Notes under the pieces: model-generated
Seen by the model: the letters and a program-made list of their open reading frames with translations, nothing else
Told to the model about the DNA's origin: nothing
The model's database searches: none
DNA from: Auriscalpium vulgare
Taxonomy: Eukaryota > Basidiomycota > Agaricomycetes > Russulales > Auriscalpiaceae
Direction: 5' to 3'
Length of the DNA stretch: 64,000 bases
Assembly: GCA_019915015.1 (NCBI GenBank)
Contig: JAHBBC010000060.1
Span: forward strand, 1-64,000
In this document: positions 37,700 through 48,504 of the stretch, in pieces
Position numbering within the stretch: the stretch's first letter is position 1
Layout of the letters: each line of letters begins with the position of its first letter
Translations under genes and position numbers: made by a program

Positions 37700-39955
37700 A
37701 TTGTTAAAATACTAGGAAGAATTTAATTTTGGTTCCGATTGAACGTTTTTCAGTAGTTTTAAGACATGCGAATCGTTTATTTCCCAAAGTCTTATTATAG
37801 GTTTAGATTTCCGATTAGCAGAAAGGAATATAAATATAAATAATTATGTACAAAAATATGTATATTTATTACATAGTATATAAGAAAGTATAATATTATG
37901 ATTAAGAGGTAAAGGTGTAAAGGTGAGGATAGATAAATAAGATACCCTAAAGTCCCCGTAAATAGGAGATATTTTTTTAATATTAAATTTTATTTTTGAA
38001 GTATTTTTAATTATTTTTTGAAAGCTTATTTCTGCCCAAATAATCTAAAGTTTAAAAAAAGTTGTGTTGTAACATTAGAAATAAATAAAAAATAAAAAAG
38101 AACTTAAAAAAAATAAATAAGCTGTATTTATAATAAAGGAAATTTTCTGCTATAGGATTCTATTTATTTTGATTAGGTAGTTGGAAGGGTAATGGCCTAC
38201 CAAGCCGACGATCAATAGCCATGCTTGACAGAGCAAATGGCCACATTGGGAATGAAATCTCCCAAGTAGTATTAATCTACCAGCAGTCAAGAATATTAGT
38301 CAATGCTCGCAAGAGTGAACTAGCTAACTGAAATCAATGTAAATTTATAGATTGATAACGTAAGGGAAAATAATGATGTTACCTTACTAATAGTGTTGTC
38401 CAAAACTGGTGCCAGAAGACTCGGTAAGGCCAGAAACGCAAACGTTAGTCGTCTTAATCAGGCGTAAAGGGTTTGTAGGCTGCTTTCAAATTCTCCTTTA
38501 TTATATAGCTTTCGTCTAATAGATTGACTTAAATTAAATTTTAAGTAACATCTTATAGATATTGAATAATAAAGGAGGAAACTAAAAGCTAGAATCAAAT
38601 AGAGGATATATTAAATAATACTTAGAGGAGGTCTGATATCCTTAAATACTAAGTGGAATATTAACGGCGAAGGCTTTTTTTCCATTAATGATTGACGCTG
38701 AGAAACGAAGGTGAGGAAAGGAAATAGGATTAGATACCCAAAATACCCCTCTCTGTCAACGATGAATGGTGGTTGCTAGTATAAATTATTAGTGGCGATG
38801 TTAACACGATAACCATTCCGCCTTGTGAGTACGACTGCAAAGTTGAAAACAAAAAAATTAGTCGGTCTCGAAGCAAACGAAGTGAAGCATGTTATTTAAT
38901 ACGATAATCCGCGTACAACCTTACCAGTTCTTGCATATAAACTTTAATTATATTAATAATTAAGGGAGTGTATTTAATTTATAAAATTTATTAATTTTAT
39001 GATCATAAAACACTCATTACAGGTGTTGCATGGCTGTCTTCAGTCCGTATCGTGAGAAATGAGGTTAATTCCGCTAACGGACGAAATCCCTGTTGTTAAT
39101 TAAAAAAGATGTTTAAGAGATATTTAAAACTTAACAATTAATGATTCTGATAGAGTTTCATTTGGGGCTAAGACAAGTCGTTATGGCCCTCATGTACTGG
39201 GCTATAGACGTGCCACAAGAGCTTTTACAAAGTGATGCGATACTGTTCCTAAATAGATCTTATTAGATCGCTAAATTTAAGGTTTTCTTATTTTTTTTTT
39301 TATTCCCTAAATAAAATCAATTTTGTTTTACTTATTAATTTTTTGAGAGCTTGAATTGATTTTTGTTAAATAGTTATTTTTAATTTCTATTTTTCTAAGG
39401 TTTAACTATAATTTTATAAGAATTTTTAGATTTAGTAATACTTACCCTTAAAAAAAGAATAGTATAGGAAATAAGGAGGAGCTAATCATTAAAAAAAGTT
39501 AAAATATTAAATAATTAGTCGGATTGTCGTCTGCAATTCGGCGGCATGAAGAAGGAATTTCGAGTAATCGTTGATCACTAGGCGCAACGGTGAAAATAGC
39601 ATTCGTGATGAACTAACTGTCTGTCGCTGGGAAGAAGCTTATAATGGAGGAAACTATAACGAGGTTAAGCTTTTTTCATAGAAATACAATCACTTGTTAA
39701 TTAGTGACTTGGGTATTTATATTTGTAAATATTCAGTGTAGTTTTAGGCTAGGTTAATGTTAATTAATATTTAATCGTATTAATAATAAATATTAATTTA
39801 GTCCTTAATAAAAAAAGAATTATTTAATTCTAAGACTAAAGTAATAAAAATCAATAAAACTTCTATGTTAAGCTAATTAGTTCTACTTAATCCATTTGAG
39901 TAACATCTCAAAAGTCATAGCAAGGTAGCCGTACTGGAAAGTGCTGCTGGAAAAT
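37700..39955 (+). rRNA. rns: Small subunit ribosomal RNA
   Basis: Conserved blocks occur in order: GGTTCCGATTGAACG near 37731 (5' domain), GGCCACATTGGGAATGAAAT near 38240, the 530 loop GTGCCAGAAGACTCGGTAAG near 38410, GGATTAGATACCC near 38727, GTACAACCTTACC near 38914, GCATGGCTGTCTTCAG near 39028 and the decoding-end CATAGCAAGGTAGCCGTACT near 39915. Dispersed motifs have entered variable regions: TTTTATGATCATAAAACA at 38995 and AAAAAAGATGTTTAAGAG at 39103. The 5' end is estimated. Confidence 0.92.
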
Positions 39956-40208
39956 AAAAACAAACTAACCCCCCTTAGCTTAAGACTTAAAATTTTAGCT
40001 TAAATAGTTAGTAGGTGAAGTAGTAAGTACGCTAAGTAATTACCTAAAGAAGCTAACTTTTTTATTTATTTACCTTACTTATTACATTACTTATTTAACT
40101 TACTTTTCTACCTTACTTTTCTACTCTACTTAAGACAATAAATATTTACGCTTTATTTTTGTTTTAAGTTTACTATTATTATTAATATTAATATTTTTAG
40201 AGGATAGA

Positions 40209-40278
40209 AAGGGGTTAGCTGAGTGGTTTAGCAGTAATTTTACACATTACAGACAGGGTTTCGATTACTCTACTCCTT
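40209..40278 (+). tRNA. trnV(uac): tRNA-Val (UAC)
   Basis: Acceptor AAGGGGT/ACTCCTT (one G-U), anticodon stem GTAAT/ATTAC around TTTACAC, D arm GCTG..TAGC. Confidence 0.9.
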
Positions 40279-40401
40279 ATTTAACATATTATATTTTTTC
40301 AAAAAAAAAATTTAAATATTAAAAAAAAAAAGATACTTTTCCTACTTAAAATACTATAATTATAGAAAATAAAATAATTATAGTATGGAGCGGCTTTTAT
40401 T

Positions 40402-40482
40402 ATTTTTTTAACTATACAAAGGCCTGCGGAGCCTGCGGAGCCTGCGGAGCCTGCGGAGCCTGCGGATCCTAATCCTACCATT
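40402..40482 (-). repeat. 9-bp array element (GCCTGCGGA)5
   Basis: Five perfect units lie at 40422-40466. In this orientation the right end comes first (TTTAACTATACAAAGG), so the element is inverted relative to those at 20.9 and 35.2 kb. It lies directly beside an inverted copy of the CCAATGAC repeat (40480-40531). Confidence 0.93.
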
Positions 40483-40531
40483 TGTCATTGGGTCATTGGG
40501 TCATTTTGTCATTGGTATCCTTCCTTTTGTC
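40480..40531 (-). repeat. Dispersed GACCCAATGAC repeat, inverted copy
   Basis: ATTTGTCATTGGGTCATTGG then GTCATTTTGTCATTGGTATCC is the reverse complement of the 3' half of 46522-46617. Confidence 0.9.
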
Positions 40532-40573
40532 ACCTAGACAAAGGTACACATATTTTATTTATATATCTATCTA

Positions 40574-40656
40574 GCGAGTATGCCGAAATTGGTAGCCGGG
40601 TAAATCTTAGGAATTTATGGTTTCATTATCTTAAGAGTTCAAGTCTCTTTACTCGT
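40574..40656 (+). tRNA. trnL(uag): tRNA-Leu (UAG)
   Basis: Acceptor GCGAGTA/TACTCGT (one G-U), anticodon stem TAAAT/ATTTA around CTTAGGA, class II variable arm, T arm AGAGT/..CTCTT. Confidence 0.93.
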
Positions 40657-41149
40657 AAAAATTATAACCTAAAATAATATAATTAATAAAAATGTTCATA
40701 TCTGGATAATCTTCTTTTTTATTTTATGACCATTTTTTTAAATCTCTAAAAAAATCCACCTATTACTGTGTTTGTTTTAATATTTTGATTTTAATTTACT
40801 AAATTAGGTATTTTTTTTTTACAAACACAAACATTTTTTAATTTACTAATTGCTTTTCTATGAGTATTATAATTTATTTCTATTTCTTTCACAAAAAAAA
40901 ACAAAAATAAGATTTTATTTTTAACTTTCCTGTATTATTAGTTAACTACCATTTTTATTAATGATAAATTAAATTCATTTTTTTAATTACAAATATAAAA
41001 TATATAAAAGAATTTATGTATATGATTGTAATTTAATGAAAAAATATTTTCGATATTTTTTTCAATTAAGATCATTCATATTAAACATCTTTTTTTTTTT
41101 AACATCTTTAAATAAATCTAGGTTATATTAAATCTACATTCATTATTTA
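40657..41149. other. Intergenic trnL to inverted repeat copy 2
   Basis: AT-rich with poly-T runs and two AAACATCTTTTTT motifs near 41087. No gene is seen. Confidence 0.5.
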
Positions 41150-41443
41150 AAAGAACATAATGAAGTTAAATTTTAAATTTTCTTTTACATTATATCATTT
41201 TACCTGGTAATGGTATATTATAATTACTTATTTTTGGTGTAAATTTATAAATAGAAGAAGAAGAAGAAGAAGAAGAATAGAATAATATTTTATTTAAAGC
41301 TTTATTAATTAAAAAAAGATTATAAAAATTAGTATCATTATTGCTAATTTTTATATATTTTATATAGGATATTCTTTATATATTTTTTTTATATAAATAA
41401 TATTAATTAAATGCTTGAATTAGAGTGCAAGCTTAATTATATG
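41150..41443 (+). repeat. ~280-bp inverted repeat, copy 2 (partner 12052-12328)
   Basis: Matches 12052-12328 in reverse complement with scattered differences and a longer GAA tract. It lies ahead of a broken membrane-protein frame, as copy 1 lies ahead of orf453. Confidence 0.9.
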
Positions 41444-41532
41444 AGGATAAAAACTCTAAAAATTTTAGCACTAAAAAAGTAAACTATTTAAAATAAACAA
41501 AAATATATTATGTTAAATTAACTTAAAAATAA

Positions 41533-42490
41533 AATTTAATAAATTTATTAAATAAATTTGATTATATTAATATTAAAACTATAATTAATTATATTGATTA
41601 TTTCCTTTTAGTTATTGTAATTTTTTCTTTATTAGATAATTTTATTTCTATTCTAACATCTTTAAATAATCATACAATAGATTATTTAAATTATAATTAT
41701 AGTATTTTAGATTATGTAAGTTTGCTAAATGATTCTACTAATCCAACTAATAATACTACTAATAATACCACTACTACTACTATTATCCATGATGATGGTT
41801 CTTGAAGTAATACAATTATAAGTATTTTTATATATGGTTCAGGTGCTTTACGATGATATTTGTGTGTGTTAAAATTAAAAAAAATGGTAGTCCTGGTACT
41901 AAAGCTTTTATAATGGGTATTACTTTACTTGTGGATCTTACAAGTAGAGTTATTGTTAAGGCAATAAATGATCCTGATTTTTTTATCCTATCATTATAAA
42001 TCTTTTAAGTTTATGTGAAATATATTTCAAAGGGTGAAGTAATGTCTGAGATAGAACCTGATACTTTATTATAATCGTAAGGTCTTCTAATAATACTAAT
42101 AATCTATTAGATGGTGGTGATAGCATTACGATCCTTACATGGAAAAATTATTTGGATTTGTAAGTCATATGGATTTTTTGGAGACAACCAGTACAAGTTT
42201 ATTACTCTAATTAATTATTAGCAAGTCAGATATATCATGTAAGTATTTTATTATTTGTAAGCTCTGTGCTTATTACTGGTTTAATAGTAGTTTTATTATT
42301 TAATATGTTTATACTACTTAATACTGATAGAATATTAAATTTCTTCACTAATAAATATATTAGATGGTATATAACTTTTAATAAAAACATTATGAGTATA
42401 GAATTATTTTTATTAGGAAGTAGTATATTATTTTTTATGTTTCCTACTGGAATTCTATTTATTGCATTGCATCCAATATCCATATCTTAA
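41533..42490 (+). pseudogene. Broken membrane-protein ORF
   Basis: Fragments in shifting frames: a start-less frame with IINYIDYFLLVIVIFSLLDN and a Thr/Asn-rich tract (TNNTTNNTTTTT) ending after GSGALRWYLC, a shift near 41870, then GSPGTKAFIMGITLLVDLTS to 42000, a gap, and from about 42228 a frame with VLITGLIVVLLFNMFILLNT to GILFIALHPISIS and a stop. Two or three former membrane helices are apparent. I do not recognise the family. It is damaged by at least two frameshifts and has no start codon. Confidence 0.55.
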
Positions 42491-42913
42491 TAAAGAATAT
42501 TTAAAATATAATATGAATTGTTAATTTTCATAACTACCATTTCGCTAGTTATAATTATAGTTAATATAAAAAACTAAATTCTCCTATAAACCTACCATTA
42601 ATAATTATCCCCTAAAAATAAACTTTTAGAAAGTAGTAATTGAGATAGAAAAAAATCTTTGATTATGAGGATAAGAACAACAATAACAACAGTTCAATTT
42701 TAGGGAAGTTTATATACTTTGTTATTAATTTTTATATCTCATTTTTTGTATTACCATTTTTATGTTTGTTGATATTAGAAGGTACTCATTTTATTCTTTT
42801 TTTTATTTTATTTTATTTTTATTTTAACAAAAAAAAATATTTAAAAGTATGAATAAATTTATATTTTTTAAATAATAAATTAATTAAATAAAATTAATTA
42901 AATAAAATTAATT
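42491..42913. other. Intergenic before the orf204 leader
   Basis: AT-rich with no gene. Its right part (TAAATAAAATTAATTAAAT) resembles the sequence left of the other cox3-type leaders. Confidence 0.5.
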
Positions 42914-43095
42914 AATATAAATCTTTATTCTAATTTAAGTAACTATAATACGAATTCGTTAATTTGTTTAATAATAATGTAGTAATTATAAATATTAATT
43001 TATTATTATTTATAATATAAGATCTTAATAAAGAGATTAAATATACATTAAGAGCTATAGTGTGAATTTATTAAAAACAAAACAACAACAAAATT
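42914..43095 (+). promoter_or_regulatory. cox3-type leader, copy 4 (ahead of orf204)
   Basis: Nearly identical to 54094-54280 over ~180 bases, with AACTATAATACGAATTCGTT, TAATAATGTAGTAATTATAA, CATTAAGAGCTATAGTGTGA and the AAAACAACAACAAAATT next to the ATG. Orientation relative to the ORF is as at cox3. Confidence 0.93.
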
Positions 43096-43710
43096 ATGAA
43101 AATCAAAATAAAAAATTTCTTACTTAATATTATTTACGGATTAATATTAATGTTTATTCTTTTTATAGTTTATTATTTAAATTTAGGATATTATTTTTTA
43201 AATTTATTTCTTTGTATAATTGTTTTCTATAATATATTTGAAAGATTTAAATATTCTGATATATTATTAATAAGATGATTACAAAAAGTTATTTTATATA
43301 GTATATGTGTATATTTATCTTTTTATTTAATGAGCACATTAGACGGTATTTTAATTCTTGATAACCATTACGTAAGTGCAAATGATTGGAAGCAGTATTT
43401 CAAAGTACTAATTAATGAACTAGTACAAATAATTAAATCTATGTCAGAAAATGATAGTGTATCTAATTCTATACTTGATTCTAATAATGATCTTACTACT
43501 AAAAATAGTAATATTTTATTATTAATATTAAGTAAAATTAATAGTATTATATCTAATAGCATTAAATTTTTATTAAAATGATTATTGTTATTACTATTAA
43601 TCATGAGAGTTTTAGGATTTAAAAGTGTTATTGAAATTACTAATAATATTTTATATGTAAAAATGGTGGTAGGTACATTATTTATTTTTGTAATATTTTA
43701 TTTTTATTAG
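43096..43710 (+). CDS. orf204, putative membrane protein, unrecognised
   Basis: 204 codons starting MKIKIKNFLLNIIYGLILMF. It has about five hydrophobic segments (7-50, 62-80, and three in the last 50 residues) and a soluble loop (residues 80-150) containing SMSENDSVSNSILDSNNDL. The N-terminus and that loop are shared with orf194. A further frame, open from 43708 to 43904, reads DIYLSILFSNKDIKISKLLP and onward to IIILIFILLL. It looks like the former C-terminus cut off by a one-base shift in a T-rich run, so the ORF may be a truncated ~270-residue protein. Confidence 0.5.
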
Positions 43711-43904
43711 ATATTTATTTAAGCATTCTCTTTAGTAATAAAGATATAAAAATATCTAAATTATTACCATCATTTATACAAAATTGATTAAAGGACTATG
43801 AGCTAATAAATAGTGATGAAAGATTTCTTAAATCATATCTAAGTATGATGTATAAATCCTTGTTTATTTATATTATAATCTTAATATTTATTCTTCTATT
43901 ATAA
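43708..43904 (+). pseudogene. Detached C-terminal frame downstream of orf204
   Basis: About 64 codons without a start, ending TAA. It contains SFIQNWLKDYELINSDERFL and a C-terminal hydrophobic helix. It abuts the orf204 stop in the next frame. Confidence 0.4.
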
Positions 43905-44123
43905 ATTATTTAGTCCACCTATTTTATTAAATTATTATAAAAAAAAAAATAAAAGTTTTCCCTTAGTCACATACACATCTTTTTCTATTTATTTAACCTA
44001 GTGTAATAATAAAAATTATTATTATATGTAAAAAAAAAATGAAAAGAAAATTATTGCTTGTCACTAATAAAAAAGGATGTAGATCTTAAAGCCACAAGAA
44101 AGCTATAATATGATCATAAAAGA
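43905..44123. other. Intergenic orf204 to nad2
   Basis: The stretch AACCTAGTGTAATAATAAAA near 43994 matches the hairpin arm downstream of atp9 (13478-13535). An ATGATCATAAAA palindrome lies at 44111, just before the nad2 ATG. Confidence 0.5.
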
Positions 44124-45905
44124 ATGATCTTCTTAAGTATTTTAATTTTAATTGTAGCTATCGCGCTACCTTCTATTAATAAACACATTTCCTCCATTTT
44201 ATATGTTAGAATAACATCTATAATTTTTATTTATGCCGGAGCATTATCTTTTAATGCTTTTTATATTCAGCCAATTGGATCAGGTATAGGTATTTATAGT
44301 GGATTATTCCAAGTAACCAGCATCTCACAATTATTTGATATTTTTATAGTATTTGTTGGTTCACTAATTTTAGTAGCTTGACCTATTAATAATAACAAAT
44401 CTTTATTATCTACTTCTCATAAGTCTAATTTAGATAATAACACTGTTAATATTTCAAGATTAGAATCCGTAGTATCCGTAGGACCAGTAGCGCATAATAA
44501 TAATGTAATATCTATTAATAATTATCCTATAGAATATTCATTAATTTGTTTAATATCTACTTTAGGTTCAACATTATTAATATCATCTTCAGATTTAATT
44601 TCTTTATATTTAAGTATAGAATTACAATCTTTTGGTGTATATATACTTGCCTCTCTTTATAGAAATTCAGAATCTGCTATTTCAGCAGGTTTAAAATATT
44701 TTTTATTAGGTGGTTTATCTTCTTGTATAATATTATTAGGTAATGGTTTAATTTACACATTTACAGGTTTAACATCTTTAGAATCAATATATAGTTTAGT
44801 ATCTGTTTCAGATAATAATAGTATAACAGAAGGTTTAAGTTTAGGTTTAATATTAATATTTATAGGTTTATTATTTAAAATAGCAGCAGCTCCTTTACAT
44901 AATTGAGCACCAGATGTTTATTCAGATAGTCCCACAATAGTAACTATCTGATTAACAATAATGCCAAAAATTTCAATATTAATATTATTATTAGAATTAC
45001 AAACACAAATTGGTTTAATAGAAAATAATTTATTTTTAGCTGACAATTCTAATATTGAAATATTACATAATATTATTTCATTAGATAATATTTTAAATAA
45101 AGAATGAGTTATAAGTGACAAAACTTTATATATATTAAAAAATTTATTATTAATAAGTTCTTTATTATCTTTATTAATAGGAACAATAGTTGGATTAGCT
45201 CAATCTAAATTAAAAAGATTATTAGCTTATAGTACTATTTCTCATATTGGATTTTTATTATTAGCTTTAGCTATTAATACTGAACAATCTATTGAATCTT
45301 TAATTTTTTATATTATACAATATTCATTAACTAATTTAAATTCATTTTTAATTGTAATTGCATTAGGTTTAATTATTCATAGTAATTACAAAATAAATTC
45401 TGTTGGACAAGTAGGACAAGTAGGTATAGAAAAAGATATAATAAATATTGAAGAATCTAAAGGTACTGAAAATGATATAAATTATATTTCAGAATTAAAA
45501 GGTCAATTTTTTTCTAATCCTTTATTAAGTATAAGTTTAACTATTAGTCTATTTTCTATGGCTGGTATTCCTCCTTTAATTGGATTTTTTTCAAAACAAT
45601 TTGTATTATATTCTGCTTTACAAAGTGGTTATTATTTTATGTCAATTGTTGCTATATTAGTAAGTATAATTAGTGCTTCTTATTATTTAAAAATTATAAG
45701 AATTTTAAATACTGAAAATACTATAATAGAAAAATCAGATAATAATAATTTAACAATTAATGAAATAAATGAGGAATTAAATATTAGTAATTTCCATAGT
45801 TTTTTAATCTCTACTTTAACACTTTCTATTTTATTTTTTATATTAAAACCTTCAATTATTTTAAATAGTACAACATTACTTTCATTATCTTTATATAATT
45901 TTTAA
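44124..45905 (+). CDS. nad2: NADH dehydrogenase subunit 2
   Basis: This is a proton-pumping membrane subunit of complex I, antiporter-like. It has 593 codons, starting [18 protein letters not shown]. Core motifs are [20 protein letters not shown], the lysine-bearing [35 protein letters not shown], and [19 protein letters not shown] near the C-terminus. Two loops carry 9-bp repeat-derived peptides: [10 protein letters not shown] (44466-44485) and [10 protein letters not shown] (45402-45428). The stop shares its last A with the nad3 ATG. Confidence 0.96.
44463..44488 (+). repeat. 9-bp repeat units inside nad2, loop 1
   Basis: ATCCGTAGT, ATCCGTAGG and a partial unit in frame, encoding SVVSVG. 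The same unit (GGATCCGTA) makes the array in orf377. Confidence 0.7.
45402..45428 (+). repeat. 9-bp repeat units inside nad2, loop 2
   Basis: GTTGGACAA, GTAGGACAA and GTAGGTATA in frame, encoding VGQVGQVGI in a hydrophilic loop between membrane helices. Confidence 0.7.
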
Positions 45906-46267
45906 TGAATAATTTATTAATGTTATTTATATTTGCTCCTATTTTAACTATTGCATTACTAGGATTAAATGTTCTATTAGCTGTACATAGACCGGATGAA
46001 TCTAAAGTATCTGCTTATGAATGTGGTTTCTCAGTTATTTATGGACAAACTAGATCTAATTTTCAAATTCATTTTTATGTAGTAGCTATGTTATTTTTAA
46101 TCTTTGATCTTGAAATTTTACTATTATTCCCTATAGCTGTTACTTTATTTCAAGTAAGCACTTTTGGATTTTCAATTGCATTAATTTTCTTTATTGTGTT
46201 AACAATAGGTTTTGTATTAGAAATTGGTTCAGGTGCTATTTCTTTATCTAATTCTAATGATCTTTAA
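45905..46267 (+). CDS. nad3: NADH dehydrogenase subunit 3
   Basis: This complex I membrane subunit is 120 codons, the usual fungal length. It holds ESKVSAYECGFSVIYGQTRS with the conserved Cys of the deactive-state loop, and FLIFDLEILLLFPIA with the conserved acidic pair. It overlaps nad2 by one base (TAATG), so the two are read from one transcript. Confidence 0.97.
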   Translation: MNNLLMLFIFAPILTIALLGLNVLLAVHRPDESKVSAYECGFSVIYGQTRSNFQIHFYVVAMLFLIFDLEILLLFPIAVTLFQVSTFGFSIALIFFIVLTIGFVLEIGSGAISLSNSNDL

Positions 46268-47180
46268 ATAAAATTCTTTAAAAAAAAAAGTATGTTTATT
46301 GACTAAAGCTTTAAATATACCCTATAAATAAAAGATTTTAATTAACTATTTATCATTTACTCCCCCCATCTACTTATCTACTACATACTTAAGTACCTTA
46401 ATTTTTTTTTTTGCGTTCCGCGTTCTGCGTAAAAAGCTGCGTTCCGGCCTATAATATTTTAATAAACGCACAGCTTTTTAATACTTTATAATAATAATTA
46501 AAAAAATATAATTATGATCATTAAATTATCTCTTTTGTTGGTATTTAACAAATGAAAAGCTGGAAGGATACCAATGACAAAATGACCCAATGACCCAATG
46601 ACACAATGACAAATGGTAGGTAGGTAGGTAAGCAGGCATTTTAATACTTACAATAAAATAAGAGCCTTCTATTCGTAAACTAGACAAGCAAAAAGATGTT
46701 TATTAATTTATAAAATAATTTAATAAATAAAATAATAATAATATTAAAAGAATCGAATATTTTAAGGCCGATATAAGTTATTAATATTCTATTTCATCCC
46801 AAAAACAAACCAAAGACCATTAACTTAAAGAATACATTAGAATCACTAATTTTGTTAGTAACAATAACAAGTTATATCAATAAAAAATCTCAATAACTAT
46901 AAAAGAAATATAAAAATTGCTTGTCGGCCGATAATAATAATTATATTTGCTTGTTGTTTTTTCTTATTATTATTAGTAACAAAACAAACAAAACAAACAA
47001 AAGTAAATATTTTATTTTAATTTATCTACTTACCTACTTAACTTATTAAACTTACCTAACAGTTCTAACTTTTAACTTAACTTAGCCTACTTAACTTGTC
47101 TTAGCTATTTCTTTCTATAAAGACAAGACAGAATAACTAACCTTTTCAAATTTAAATTTCTTTCTGTACTTTAATAACAA
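46268..47180. other. Intergenic nad3 to trnA
   Basis: No gene. It holds a GC-rich patch with GCGTTCCGCGTTCTGCG units (46417-46450), the dispersed ~95-bp repeat (46522-46617), an AGCCTTCTATTCGTAAACTA element near 46665, and AT-rich DNA. Confidence 0.5.
46522..46617 (+). repeat. Dispersed ~95-bp repeat, copy 2
   Basis: Same as 20709-20805: TAAATTATCTCTTTTGTTGG, then GGAAGGATACCAATGACAAA and alternating ACCCAATG / ACACAATG units of 8-9 bases. Confidence 0.9.
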
Positions 47181-47250
47181 GGGGGAATCTGATAATGGTA
47201 ATCAGTTGTATTTGCATTACAAATATGATAGTTCGACTCTATCTTTCTCC
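47181..47250 (+). tRNA. trnA(ugc): tRNA-Ala (UGC)
   Basis: Acceptor GGGGGAA/TTTCTCC (two G-U), D stem CTGA/TCAG, anticodon stem TTGTA/TACAA around TTTGCAT, T arm GATAG/CTATC. A slipped fold would give another anticodon, but this one keeps normal spacing. Confidence 0.85.
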
Positions 47251-47522
47251 AATAGATCTAATATAATATATATTCTTGGTTTACTCACCATATTTTAAAG
47301 TAGGCAAAGTACGGATATTTAATATTAGCTCAGAAGTCTTCAACTTAAGATTTGTATAATCTAAGCGTAAAATAATTATAACAAAATAAAGTCCTACTTT
47401 AAATACTTATCTAGGTATTAAATAAAAAAAAATAAAAAAAAAAATAAAAGTATGTTCCGTATGGTAAGTATATTAAGTAAATAAAAATAATTTATTTATT
47501 TATTTCCTTCAACAAAAATACA

Positions 47523-47593
47523 GCCTCGATTGCTTAGTGGTCAAAGCGCTATTCTGAAGATATAGAGATGTGAGTTCAATTCTCTCTCGAGGC
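47523..47593 (+). tRNA. trnF(gaa): tRNA-Phe (GAA)
   Basis: Acceptor GCCTCGA/TCGAGGC is perfect, anticodon loop CTGAAGA on stem CTATT/TATAG, T arm GTGAG-type. Confidence 0.9.
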
Positions 47594-47645
47594 AATAATA
47601 ATTAAAGTAACTATATTAACAAAAATTTAATAATAATATTTAAAC

Positions 47646-47716
47646 GCCGGAATAGTTTAATTGGTAAAACGAATTCCTTGTAAGATTTTAATATTGGTTC
47701 AAGTCCGGTTTCTGGC
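47646..47716 (+). tRNA. trnT(ugu): tRNA-Thr (UGU)
   Basis: Acceptor GCCGGAA/TTCTGGC, anticodon loop CTTGTAA, D arm GTTTAATTGGTAAAAC. Confidence 0.9.
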
Positions 47717-47926
47717 AATTGTATTACTTAACAAAATAATAACAGAGTTTTTTTAATTTTATGATCATAAAAGAGATAATAAAGTTAATCTAAAAATATT
47801 TTTGTTTTTTCTACAAATATATTTTAATTATTAATATCTCTTCGATTTTATTATGTTATAATTTATTATAATTAAAACAAAAATCTCCGCAAAAAAAGTA
47901 AAAAAAAAGTATAAGTATATTTTTGA

Positions 47927-47999
47927 TGAGTTGTAGTTTAATTTGGAAAAACACCATTTTTTGGTAATGGCTTATATCAGTTCAAATCTGGTCAACTCA
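47927..47999 (+). tRNA. trnQ(uug): tRNA-Gln (UUG)
   Basis: Acceptor TGAGTTG/CAACTCA, D stem GTTT/AAAC, anticodon stem CCATT/AATGG around TTTTGGT, T arm ATCAG/CTGGT. Confidence 0.92.
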
Positions 48000-48221
48000 G
48001 TTTAGTATTTACCTTTTAATTAATCATTTATAGTAGCTACATATTTGTTACATCTTTTTCTACAAATATATTTAAAAGAAATAGGAATTAAGAAATAAAA
48101 TTATTAATCTACTTAATTTTTAATTTTAATAACAGTTTATAATTTATCCTAACGTTTTTTGAATTTGTCATAGATAATAAAGGTTCTTTCTAAGAAAAGA
48201 ATTTATACACCCACATACATA

Positions 48222-48293
48222 GGAAGCAGAACTCGATTGGTTGAGTGTCTCCCTTTTAAGGAGAAGGTTATTGGTTCGATCCCAATTGTTTTC
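48222..48293 (+). tRNA. trnK(uuu): tRNA-Lys (UUU)
   Basis: Acceptor GGAAGCA/TGTTTTC with G-U pairs, D stem ACTC/GAGT, anticodon stem TCTCC/GGAGA around CTTTTAA, T arm ATTGG/CCAAT. Confidence 0.92.
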
Positions 48294-48422
48294 AATAATT
48301 TTATTTTATAAAAAAAAAATATAAAAGTTTTATATGTATATAATATTTTATTAATACTATTCCTATTGCTGAAAGCCTCAAATAAATTAAGTATTTTTAA
48401 ATTCCCCATATAATTATAATAA

Positions 48423-48504
48423 GGGCAGGTGATCCGATTGGTAATGGTGATTCTCTGTAAAAGAATTGGTTAACACCGTAAAAGGTTCGATTCCTTTACT
48501 GCTC
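48423..48504 (+). tRNA. trnY(gua): tRNA-Tyr (GUA)
   Basis: Anticodon stem ATTCT/AGAAT around CTGTAAA, class II variable arm (GGTTAACACC), T arm AAAGG/CCTTT. Six of seven acceptor pairs form. Confidence 0.92.

Noticed and set aside
40299..40481. Minus-strand frame coding a Gly-Ser-Ala repeat
   Set aside because: It is only the translation of the (GCCTGCGGA)5 minisatellite, with no start context or homology.
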